Below are positions 16,536 through 24,445 of a stretch of 61,188 nucleotides of DNA, piece by piece. Source of the DNA: CAZNLL01 sp964573885 (GTDB lineage: Bacteria; Desulfobacterota; DSM-4660; Desulfatiglandales; Desulfatiglandaceae). The first letter of the stretch is position 1; each line of letters starts with the position of its first letter. A program made the translations under genes and the position numbers. Below the pieces are notes generated by a model. It was not told where the DNA came from, ran no database searches, and saw nothing but the letters and a program-made list of their open reading frames with translations. Location: contig CAZNLL010000005.1 in the NCBI GenBank assembly GCA_964573885.1, positions 1 through 61,188 on the forward strand, given 5' to 3'.

Positions 16536-17723
16536 TTACTCTGGGGGATACGCCTTGCCCCCCTTGTAGACAGGATAGGTATACCCCCCTTTCAACAGGT
16601 CCGTGCCCGGCACGATGGGGGCATTTGTGGTATCCACGAAATCCACCTTTTCCGAAACCAGCTCTTGGTAGAGCCCGGGTCTCCGGTCCTTGAGATAATA
16701 GTACTTGGGCGCGGGGTGGGTCATGCCGTAATAGGCGGCCACACAGTCCGCTATGAGCAAGGTGTCCTGTTCGTGGTCAGCGGCCACGATAATATCCCCG
16801 TGGGGCCCGCAGATGATGCTGTTCCCCCGGTAATGCCACTGGTCCTTTCCCCTTGTTTCATAGCCCACACGGTTGGAATAGGCGAAGAAGATATTGTTGG
16901 CGTAGGCGTTCGCCGGGATGAGGATCCGGGAAATATCCGGATAAGGCACCTTGCTCCTCTGCCCGTGGGGGAGCCTGTAATAGTTATCCGCCGCCGTGGG
17001 GCCCACTATGAGCTTTGCCCCTTTAAGGGCCAGTATCCGCTGGAGTTCCGGAAACTCGCATTCATAGCAGTTGAGCACACCCACAGGGAAATCGAAGAGG
17101 GCATGGACCGGGTAGTCACTTTTTCCGAAGCACCAGTTGTCCCGCTCTTGCTGTCCGTAGAGGTGGGTCTTGCGGTAACTGTCCAGGAGTTCCCCCTTCT
17201 CGCTGATGACGGCTATGCTGTCATAGTATCGGGTGGTGCCGTCCGGACCGTTCACCTTTTCCGCGTAGGGGACGATCAAGGCCATATGGTAGCGCTTTGC
17301 GGCGTCCCTGGCCTTGGAGATGCTCGGGCCGTCATTGTATTCAGCCACCTTCTTGGCCTCCTGGGGACTCAGGGTGTAGCCGGGGACGTAGAGTTCGGGA
17401 AAGGACAGGAGCTGGACGTCATATTTCTTGGCCATTTCCACCGCCTTCTCAAGGCGGGCCATGTTTTTTTCGGTGGCACCCGGCCCGCACGCGGCCTGGA
17501 CCTGGTAGATTCCCAGTCTGATACCCGAGCCCCGTTCGGGGGGCTCACCATAGATGGTCGCCCTGATCTGGAGCTTCCGGTAACTCTCCTCCACCGAGGC
17601 CCTGTACTCCGGGGTCCCGTCATCAAAGGCAACCGCCGCCGGGATGAAGATGACCAGGATGATCAGGGTGGCCAGGAATATGGCGCGCGGGTAATTGTGC
17701 TGGGGATTGCGCACCGGGACCAT
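16536..17723 (-). CDS. Nitrilase-superfamily amidohydrolase with N-terminal hydrophobic anchor
   Basis: 395 residues from ATG 17723. The carbon-nitrogen hydrolase triad is Glu110 in SFPELYVPGY, Lys185 in YRKTHLYG and Cys219 in LNCYECEFPE. It should hydrolyse an amide or nitrile. The first 33 residues hold a hydrophobic stretch, NYPRAIFLATLIILVIFIPA, that would work as a signal peptide or anchor. That stretch closely resembles a transmembrane segment of APC-family amino-acid permeases and continues the decayed permease upstream, so it may be a captured fragment. There is no clear ribosome site at 17723; expression may rely on coupling through the upstream frame. Translation starting downstream, at a later codon, would give a cytoplasmic enzyme. 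Confidence 0.75.
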   Translation of the reverse strand: MVPVRNPQHNYPRAIFLATLIILVIFIPAAVAFDDGTPEYRASVEESYRKLQIRATIYGEPPERGSGIRLGIYQVQAACGPGATEKNMARLEKAVEMAKKYDVQLLSFPELYVPGYTLSPQEAKKVAEYNDGPSISKARDAAKRYHMALIVPYAEKVNGPDGTTRYYDSIAVISEKGELLDSYRKTHLYGQQERDNWCFGKSDYPVHALFDFPVGVLNCYECEFPELQRILALKGAKLIVGPTAADNYYRLPHGQRSKVPYPDISRILIPANAYANNIFFAYSNRVGYETRGKDQWHYRGNSIICGPHGDIIVAADHEQDTLLIADCVAAYYGMTHPAPKYYYLKDRRPGLYQELVSEKVDFVDTTNAPIVPGTDLLKGGYTYPVYKGGKAYPPE

Positions 17724-17920
17724 CCGGTGGCAAGCTCGGCGGAAACCAGGGCCGTAGGAATCAGGGACATGACCGCAGCCGCCACAAAGAAAAAGACCAG
17801 ACAAAGGCCCTCCTTTGCCATGAGGGGCAAGGCCCTTAGACTCGCAATGATGGCCACATTCATCATGGCCAGAACAAAGACCCCCAAAACCCGCCCTTCC
17901 GTTGAACCCTTTTGGTTCAT
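17651..17920 (-). pseudogene. Remnant of an APC-family amino-acid permease
   Basis: From ATG 17920 the frame reads MNQKGSTEGRVLGVFVLAMM and on to SLIPTALVSAELATGW, which is the first two transmembrane segments of glutamate/GABA-antiporter-like permeases. After TGW the reading breaks: the next recognisable permease text, NPQHNYPRAIFLATLIILVIF, belongs far downstream in such proteins and lies in another frame, within the nitrilase N-terminus. An internal deletion of several hundred bases with a frame change explains this. The start overlaps the MerR stop as ATGA (17917-17920), so the permease was once coupled to its regulator. Confidence 0.65.
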
Positions 17921-18696
17921 CCTTCATCTCCCCACCTTTGGGTCATGCCCCCTTTGGGGACCCCGCCTTTCTCGTACCCCCTGTCCCTTGTCTCCTCTTC
18001 AAGGGATGTGAGGAGCCTTCTATATTCCTCCCTCACCAGTTTATGGTAGAGATGGTAAAAGAAGAGGCTCATGATCTCGGTGAATTTGCTGCCCTTTTCA
18101 ATAAGTTCCTCGGAAGTCAACCGCTCCAGGCTGGACTGATAGAACTCCCTCTGAGAATTCCTCACATACTCCCGCATGAAATCGGAGATGTGCTTGAGCA
18201 CCTCCGGTTTGTATCCGTTCTTGGGGCCGAAGCCAATGCGGTCCATATCCACCATTAATTTGGCGAGGATCACATTGTCCCTTGAGTACACGGGCCTCCC
18301 CTTCCAGATCTCCGGGGTGATCACACCCCATTTTTCCATGTTCCGGAGCCATTCCCTTCCAAGGCCGGTGGCCTTGCGAAAGGCCTCCTTTCCCGTAATC
18401 TCGGTGGCAAGGAACCGGTCCAGGGGCCTGAAGTATTCGGTGAGAAGCTGGGAGGAGGATTGTTCGGACAGGGACTGCTTTTTCCTCTGTCTCATGATCT
18501 TCTTGATCACCGAGAGGGGCAGAAAGTAGTTGTCCTGGAGTCCCTTGATGATGCGGATCTGCTCGATATAGCCCGCATCATAATCGGCCACGTTTTTGGT
18601 CACCTTACGGGGCTTTTGAAGAACGCCCTCCCGGATGTAATAGTGGATGGTCTCTTTGGGAACCCCGGATCTCCGGGCCAGCTCACTGATTTTCAT
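17917..18696 (-). CDS. MerR-family transcriptional regulator
   Basis: 259 residues. The N-terminal winged helix is typical (MKISELARRSGVPKETIHYYI, with REGVL next). A second HTH-like stretch follows around residues 105-150 (LGREWLRNMEKWGVITPEIW), and the C-terminal part is a helical domain with no metal-binding cysteines, so the signal is not a thiophilic metal. It is the first gene of its transcript and overlaps the permease remnant by ATGA, so it probably governed permease and nitrilase. The last 20 residues are glycine-rich and look unstructured. The inverted intergenic repeat begins 12 bases upstream of the start. Confidence 0.85.
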   Translation of the reverse strand: MKISELARRSGVPKETIHYYIREGVLQKPRKVTKNVADYDAGYIEQIRIIKGLQDNYFLPLSVIKKIMRQRKKQSLSEQSSSQLLTEYFRPLDRFLATEITGKEAFRKATGLGREWLRNMEKWGVITPEIWKGRPVYSRDNVILAKLMVDMDRIGFGPKNGYKPEVLKHISDFMREYVRNSQREFYQSSLERLTSEELIEKGSKFTEIMSLFFYHLYHKLVREEYRRLLTSLEEETRDRGYEKGGVPKGGMTQRWGDEG

Positions 18697-18708
18697 GTCT
18701 CGTCCTCA

Positions 18709-18886
18709 GGATTCCAGGATTCCAGGGTCCAAGTGGAGGCGCAAGTGCCGCGGTATTGGGTATCGGTTATTTGGTATTGGTCTTTGCAGCGCACCCGCCT
18801 GCATGGGGCAATGGTCTAATCCCCAATCCCCAGTAACCAGTACCTGTCAACCGAAGGTTGACCTGATCACTGATCACTTGCCCTTT
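18709..18886 (-). repeat. Heptamer-built intergenic repeat, copy 4 (inverted)
   Basis: Reverse complement of the element at 16329-16497: it begins GGATTCCAGG and GGTCCAAGTGG, passes through the GGGGATT-related units and the GTCAACC stem, and ends with GATCACTGATCACTTGCCC. Together with copy 3 it brackets the nitrilase/permease/MerR block as inverted repeats about 2.2 kb apart. It fills much of the 425-base gap before 19122. Confidence 0.87.
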
Positions 18887-18983
18887 CCACATCTCACATC
18901 CCAGTGGGTTTATCCGGCAAAGGGGGCATAGGGGAAGGCCGGGCACCGGTTCGTAAACGAAGTATATGAACTCAATTCACTGA

Positions 18984-19019
18984 TAAGTCAACTAAAAATG
19001 GCCTTTTTTTGTTGACTTA
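18984..19019. promoter_or_regulatory. Long inverted repeat upstream of the beta-oxidation operon
   Basis: TAAGTCAAC (18984-18992) and GTTGACTTA (19011-19019) are perfect 9-bp arms, and the inner AAAAA and TTTTT can extend the stem. Each arm also reads TTGACT, a -35-like box, outward on each strand. It may be an operator serving the divergent MerR and ligase genes, or a bidirectional terminator. I could not place a convincing -10 box. Confidence 0.5.
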
Positions 19020-19121
19020 GGTGTAGAGTATAGAGTAAAGCTCAATATCCGGGGCAGGGCCCATTCCAGGCCCTGCCCCGGTATCCCATGGGGAGCCGAA
19101 CCCAGTGGAGGGAGCAAAGAG

Positions 19122-20804
19122 GTGGAGCCTATAGCATCCAGACCCTGGCAACGACATTATGACTTTGATGTGCCCACAGCCATCCGTTACCCCCGCATCC
19201 CCGCCCATGAACTCCTCCAGGTTACCGCCAGCGGTTTCCCGGACAAGCCCGCCACCCACTTTTACGGAACCGAGACAAGCTTCTGGGACTTACGGCAACA
19301 GGTCCTCGGCATGGCCAATGCCTTGGGCGCTTTGGGCGTACAAAAGGGGGACCGGGTAGGGCTTCATCTCCCCACAAGTCCCCAATATGTGATCGCCTAC
19401 CATGCGGTCTTGTACCTGGGGGCCATTGTGGTGAACCTCAACCCCTTGTATACCACCGAGGAACTTAAGGCCATCGCCCAGGGCACGGGTATGAGCACCC
19501 TCATCACTTTTGACATGTTTCTTTCCAATGTCCGCGCCCTGTGCCGGGTGGTCGACCTCCCCCGGGTGGTGGTGACCAAAATCACGGACTATATCGACGG
19601 TTTCGGCCGGAGTTCACCCGCTGACCTGGAACTGGAAGAAGGCTGGCATCACTTCTCCCTCCTCCTGGACTCCGCGCCGGGGACCGGGCTCCCGCGGGTT
19701 GAAACAAGGCCCGAGGACCCGGCCCTGATTCAGTATACAGGGGGAACCACGGGAATCCCCAAAGGGGCGGTCCTGACCCATGCCAACCTGGTGGCCGCCA
19801 CCCTGCAGAGTACCCTCTGGGGCCGGACCACAACGCAAAATATTCCTGTGGAAAGGCGGTCGGTACTCGCGGTCCTTCCCTATTTTCACGTCTACGGCAC
19901 GATTGTGGCCATGAGTTGGGCCGTCTTTAACGGGGCCACCCAGATCCTGGTGCCCCGGTTCGAAATCGACGAACTCATGGGCCTGATCAGGGGGTTCAAG
20001 GAGATTACCTTTTTCCCGGCCGTACCCACCATGATCCAGGCCGTCATCACCCACCCTGATGCGGCAGAGACGGATCTTGCCAGGAAGCTGGGCCTGATCA
20101 ACTCCGGCGCCGCCCCCATGCCCGTAGAACTCATTGACCAGGCCCGGGAAATGGGAATTCCCTTCAGCGAAGGCTGGGGAATGAGTGAAACCACCTCCCT
20201 GGGCATTGCCAATCCCGTCCTGGGCCTCAAAAAGACGGGGTCCATCGGGTTGCCCTGGCCGGACACGGACGTCCGTCTCGTGGATCTGGAGGGGGGGGAA
20301 CAAGAAGTGCCCCCTGGTGAGCCCGGGGAACTGGTCCTCAGGAGTCCCCTGGTGATGCAGGGCTACTGGAACAACCCGCAGGAGACGGCAGGCCAGCTCG
20401 TGAACGGGTGGCTCCACACCGGGGACATCGCGGTCCGGGACGAAGACGACTATTTCTTTATTGTTGACCGCAAAAAGGATATGATCATTGCGGGCGGATA
20501 CAATATCTATCCCCGCGAAATCGATGAAGTGCTCTACCAGAACCCCAAGGTCCAGGATGCAGTGGCCGTGGGAGTGCCCGATGCCTATCGCGGGGAGACG
20601 GTCAAGGCATTCGTGGTTCTCAAGCCGGGAGTATCCGCCAGTGAAGAAGAAATCATCACCTTCTGCAAGGAAAAGCTGGCGGTTTACAAGGTGCCGAAAA
20701 GTGTGGAATTCCGGGCCGCTCTTCCCAAGTCAATGGTAGGCAAGATCCTGCGAAAAGAACTCCGGGTGGAGGAAGAGGCCAGGATCAAGGCCGGGCGCCC
20801 GTAA
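19122..20804 (+). CDS. Long-chain acyl-CoA synthetase (FadD-like)
   Basis: 560 residues from GTG 19122, with GGAGGGA at 19107-19113 nine bases upstream and no better ATG. Motifs are YTGGTTGIPKGAVLTH, GWGMSETTS, the hinge FIVDRKKDMIIAGGYNIYP with following REIDEVL, and KSMVGKILRKEL. The GYN-type A8 loop, the length and the surrounding genes match FadD-type fatty-acyl-CoA ligases. It is the first gene of an operon that contains all core beta-oxidation steps, so a medium- or long-chain fatty acid is the likely substrate. The gap to the next gene is 155 bases. Confidence 0.88.
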   Translation: MEPIASRPWQRHYDFDVPTAIRYPRIPAHELLQVTASGFPDKPATHFYGTETSFWDLRQQVLGMANALGALGVQKGDRVGLHLPTSPQYVIAYHAVLYLGAIVVNLNPLYTTEELKAIAQGTGMSTLITFDMFLSNVRALCRVVDLPRVVVTKITDYIDGFGRSSPADLELEEGWHHFSLLLDSAPGTGLPRVETRPEDPALIQYTGGTTGIPKGAVLTHANLVAATLQSTLWGRTTTQNIPVERRSVLAVLPYFHVYGTIVAMSWAVFNGATQILVPRFEIDELMGLIRGFKEITFFPAVPTMIQAVITHPDAAETDLARKLGLINSGAAPMPVELIDQAREMGIPFSEGWGMSETTSLGIANPVLGLKKTGSIGLPWPDTDVRLVDLEGGEQEVPPGEPGELVLRSPLVMQGYWNNPQETAGQLVNGWLHTGDIAVRDEDDYFFIVDRKKDMIIAGGYNIYPREIDEVLYQNPKVQDAVAVGVPDAYRGETVKAFVVLKPGVSASEEEIITFCKEKLAVYKVPKSVEFRAALPKSMVGKILRKELRVEEEARIKAGRP

Positions 20805-20959
20805 GCCCCTGTACCATCTGCCCATGAGGCACGTCAATCAACCCTAGTCCTTTGATTCACGGCGGCCATGAAAGGGTGCTTGTGGCGGGACCTGAGGGTC
20901 CCCCCGCCATGGCCTTTGCGGATCGAAGCACTTATCAACAAGCAGAGGAGTGAGGCACC

Positions 20960-23089
20960 ATGAAAAGGGAATACAAAACCATCAAGGTGAAACTTGAGGA
21001 GGAGGTGGCCGTCTTCACCATCGACAGCCCCCCGGTAAACCAGATGTCGCCCCAAATGGGCCAGGACTTCCGTGATGCCGTGACCGAGGCCTACGAGGAT
21101 CCCCAGGTCAAGGCCATCATCCTGACAGGTACGGGGAAGAACTTCATTGCCGGTGCAGACATCACCCAGCTCAAGCTCGTAAAGACCAGGGAGGATATCC
21201 TGCCCAGGGCCCTCGAATCGGCCCGCTTCCTCAGCAGTATCGAGACCGGTCCCAAGCCCATGATCGCAGCCATCAACGGGAACTGCTTGGGAGGAGGCCT
21301 GGAAACCGCCATGGCCTGTCACTACCGGGTGGCGGCAAAAGGGGTCCACCTGGGACAACCTGAGGTGCAAATCGGTCTGATACCCGGTGCCGGCGGCACC
21401 CAGAGGCTCCCCCGCCTCATCGGCCTGCCCAACGCCCTGGAGATGATCACCACGGGCAAACCTGTTAAGTCGGAAAAGGCCTATAGTCGCGGCCTGGTGG
21501 ACGAAGTGGTGGACCAGGAAAACCTCATGGAGGCGGCCCTGAATGCAGCCCGCCGTTTCATCTCCGGGCAGTTGAACCTCCGCATCCGGATGACCCGCAA
21601 TGCCAACCACAGGCTGCCCAGCGCCGCAGAAAAGAAATCTCTTATCGGCTTTTCCAAGGTCATGACCGCGGAAAAGGCCAAGGGATACGTGGCCCCCTTT
21701 AAGGCCGTTGAGGCCCTGGAAAAAGGCCTCGGCTTTGACATTGACGCGGATATCGAGAGAGAGGTGGAACTCTTCTGCGACTGCGTGCTCTCGGACGTGG
21801 CCAAGAACCTGATCGGGATTTTCCTCAACACCCGGGCCGCGGGAAGGCTTCCCCGGATCAAGGATATTCAGCCCGCCAAGATCGAGAAGGTGGCCATGTT
21901 GGGCGGGGGAGTTATGGGATCCGGCATCGTCAACCTCTTACTCAGCGGAGGTTTCAAGACCGTCCTCTGGGATATCAATGACGAGGCCCTTCAGAAAGGG
22001 GTGGCCTCCGTTCGAAAGACCTTTGAATACCCCATTAAAAAGAAAAAGATGACCCAGGAGGACCTGGAAGGCATGATTCAGGACCTTTTCACCACCACCT
22101 CCCTGGAAAACCTCAAGGACGTGGACCTGGTCATCGAGGCCGTGGTGGAAGACATGGCCGTCAAGCAGGAAATCTGGAAAAAGCTGGAAGGGATCTGCGG
22201 GCCCGATACGATCTTTGCCACCAATACTTCGGCCCTTCCTATCACGGAGATGGCCTCGGTCCTTAAGGACCCCGGCCGGATGATCGGTCTTCATTTCTTT
22301 AATCCCGCCCACCGGATGCAGCTCCTGGAGGTCATCTGTGCGGAGCAGACCTCTGATCAAACCCTGGCCACAAGCGTGGCCTTTGCCAGGGCCATCAAGA
22401 AGATCCCCATCGTGGTCAATGACGGACCCGGCTTTTATGTGTCAAGGCAACTCGGAGGCCTCATGGGGGGAGCCGTCTATCTGACCGCCGACGGTGTGGA
22501 CGGGCCCCTCATCGAAGAGGCCATGGTGGACTTCGGCATGCCCATGGGCCCTGCCACGTTGTCGGATTTGACCGGTATTGATATCAACTACCATGTGAGC
22601 AAGACCTTTGAAAAGCGGCTGGGGGACCGTTACAAGGTCCACCCCCTCATGGAAAGGATCTATCAGACCGGCTGTTACGGCCGTAAGACAGGGGCCGGCT
22701 ATTTTGATTACAGTGGAGAGAAACCGGTGCCCAATCAAAAGGTCGTGGATACGGTTCAGGAATATCTCAAAGAAAAAGGCGTCGCTCCCAAGAGCATGTC
22801 CAAAAAGGAGCTCGTGGACGCCATGCTGGCCCTTGCCATCAACGAGGCCGCCCTCATGATCGAAGAAGGCATCTGCGACCGGCCCCAGGACATGGATCTG
22901 GCCATGATCTATGGTACGGGTTTTCCCCCTTACCGGGGCGGCATCCTGAGGTACGCGGACAAGTGGGGTCTGAAAGATGTCTATGAAAAGCTCCTGGAGC
23001 TGGAGAAGCGATACGGCCCTCGATTTGAACCGGCCGCCCTGATCAAGGAGATGGCCGAATCAGGAAAGACTTTTTACCAAGACCGGTAA
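20960..23089 (+). CDS. Fused enoyl-CoA hydratase / 3-hydroxyacyl-CoA dehydrogenase (FadB/FadJ-like)
   Basis: 709 residues, the length of the multifunctional alpha subunit. Residues 1 to about 300 are a crotonase domain with the oxyanion stretch AGADITQL and both catalytic Glu positions (NCLGGGLETAMAC and GQPEVQIGLIPGAGGTQRL). Residues about 310-500 are the NAD-binding domain (VAMLGGGVMGSGIVN) with the catalytic His in GLHFFNPAHRM, followed by two C-terminal dimerisation domains. It hydrates trans-2-enoyl-CoA and oxidises the L-3-hydroxy product. The thiolase 70 bases downstream completes a FadBA-type pair. GAGGAG precedes ATG 20960. Confidence 0.92.
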   Translation: MKREYKTIKVKLEEEVAVFTIDSPPVNQMSPQMGQDFRDAVTEAYEDPQVKAIILTGTGKNFIAGADITQLKLVKTREDILPRALESARFLSSIETGPKPMIAAINGNCLGGGLETAMACHYRVAAKGVHLGQPEVQIGLIPGAGGTQRLPRLIGLPNALEMITTGKPVKSEKAYSRGLVDEVVDQENLMEAALNAARRFISGQLNLRIRMTRNANHRLPSAAEKKSLIGFSKVMTAEKAKGYVAPFKAVEALEKGLGFDIDADIEREVELFCDCVLSDVAKNLIGIFLNTRAAGRLPRIKDIQPAKIEKVAMLGGGVMGSGIVNLLLSGGFKTVLWDINDEALQKGVASVRKTFEYPIKKKKMTQEDLEGMIQDLFTTTSLENLKDVDLVIEAVVEDMAVKQEIWKKLEGICGPDTIFATNTSALPITEMASVLKDPGRMIGLHFFNPAHRMQLLEVICAEQTSDQTLATSVAFARAIKKIPIVVNDGPGFYVSRQLGGLMGGAVYLTADGVDGPLIEEAMVDFGMPMGPATLSDLTGIDINYHVSKTFEKRLGDRYKVHPLMERIYQTGCYGRKTGAGYFDYSGEKPVPNQKVVDTVQEYLKEKGVAPKSMSKKELVDAMLALAINEAALMIEEGICDRPQDMDLAMIYGTGFPPYRGGILRYADKWGLKDVYEKLLELEKRYGPRFEPAALIKEMAESGKTFYQDR

Positions 23090-23159
23090 CCGCGAAGCAT
23101 TGCCGGACTTTGGAGGTTTTTTTAAGTCGTCAATAAATTCGCGTCAAGGAGGTTTACTC

Positions 23160-24371
23160 ATGAAAGAAGTCGTGATTGCAGGGTATTTGAGGACAGCCCA
23201 GTCCAGGTCAAGGCCCAATGACCCGGCCAGGGACTGGTTTTGCAAGATGAGGGGGGACGAGCTCCTGGCCAAGCTGCTCCCTGAACTCCTCAAAAGGACG
23301 GCCATCGATCCCAAGGAGATCGATGATTTCCTGGTAGGCTGTGCCACGGCGGTTGGGGAACAGTGGGCCTATGGCGGACGCCTCCCCATCTTCCAGGCCA
23401 ACCTGCCTGAAACCATTCCAGGCAAGTTCGTGGATCAGCAATGCGGGTCCGCCATGGCCGGGATTCATATCGGCTTTATGGAAATCGCCCAGGAATTTGC
23501 AGACATCGTCTTGGTCGGCGGCTATGAGCACATGACCCGGATTCCCATGGGCGGCTATACGGTGGACAAGGGGCTTATAGCCCCGAACCTGGCGCTGTTC
23601 ACAGACCCTTCGTACCAACACTGGGACATGATGACCACCATGAACATGGGCCTCACCGCGGAGAAGCTCTTCTCCCAGACCGATTACACCAAAGAGGACA
23701 TGGATAAATGGGGGGCCCGGTCCCATCAACTGGCGGCACAGGCCCAAGCTCAAGGATTCTTCGAGGGCGAGATTTTTCCCATCGACGCCGAGCAGCAGGA
23801 CGGCACGGTCATGTCCGTGGACAAGGACCAGGCCGTGCGCACCGACGCCACTGCAGAGGGGATGGGCACCCTCAAGCCGGCCTTTAAAGAGGACGGCGTG
23901 ATTACGGCGGGCAACTCTTCTCCCCTCAACGCCGCCGCCACGTCCATGCTGCTCATGTCAAAAGAGACGGCCCAAAAGAAAGGCATCAAGCCCCTGGCCA
24001 CCCTCCGTTCCATCGGATTTGCCGGGGTGGATCCCACGGTTATGGGAAAAGGCCCTGTACCGGCCAGCCAGAGGGCACTGAAAAGCGCGGGGCTCCAGGC
24101 CTCTGACATCGACTTCTGGGAGATCAACGAGGCCTTCTGCATTGTTGCCCTCAATTGTATCAAGGAACTCGGGATCGACCCCGAAAAAGTCAATGTAATG
24201 GGCGGGGCCACCGCCATCGGGCACCCCCTCGGTGCCACAGGGATCCGTCTGGTGGGAACCCTGGCCCGGATCCTGGAGGCAAAGGGCGGGCACTGGGGAT
24301 GCGCCAATGCCTGTGTAGGCGGAGGACAGGGTGTGGCCACCATTATTGAACGGGAAGACTATGGTTTGTAA
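23160..24371 (+). CDS. Acetyl-CoA C-acyltransferase (FadA-like degradative thiolase)
   Basis: 403 residues from ATG 23160, six bases after AAGGAGG (23147-23153); a longer frame to 23100 has no ribosome site. All classical thiolase residues are present: nucleophile Cys in DQQCGSAMAGIH, His in GHPLGATG and the proton-relay Cys in NACVGGGQG. It thiolyses 3-oxoacyl-CoA to acetyl-CoA and a shortened acyl-CoA. In contrast to the SCP-x-type proteins of this window it needs no DUF35 partner. It forms the beta subunit partner of the upstream FadB-like protein. Confidence 0.92.
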   Translation: MKEVVIAGYLRTAQSRSRPNDPARDWFCKMRGDELLAKLLPELLKRTAIDPKEIDDFLVGCATAVGEQWAYGGRLPIFQANLPETIPGKFVDQQCGSAMAGIHIGFMEIAQEFADIVLVGGYEHMTRIPMGGYTVDKGLIAPNLALFTDPSYQHWDMMTTMNMGLTAEKLFSQTDYTKEDMDKWGARSHQLAAQAQAQGFFEGEIFPIDAEQQDGTVMSVDKDQAVRTDATAEGMGTLKPAFKEDGVITAGNSSPLNAAATSMLLMSKETAQKKGIKPLATLRSIGFAGVDPTVMGKGPVPASQRALKSAGLQASDIDFWEINEAFCIVALNCIKELGIDPEKVNVMGGATAIGHPLGATGIRLVGTLARILEAKGGHWGCANACVGGGQGVATIIEREDYGL

Positions 24372-24445
24372 CCCCCCCCGGCTGTCCCGGCCTCTCCATG
24401 AAGGTCGGGGCCCGGGCTCTGTTTCCCAGGAAGGAAAAACAAGAA

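Noticed and set aside
16665..18011. Long plus-strand frame across nitrilase and MerR genes
   Set aside because: The minus-strand products have clear catalytic and DNA-binding motifs; this frame has none.
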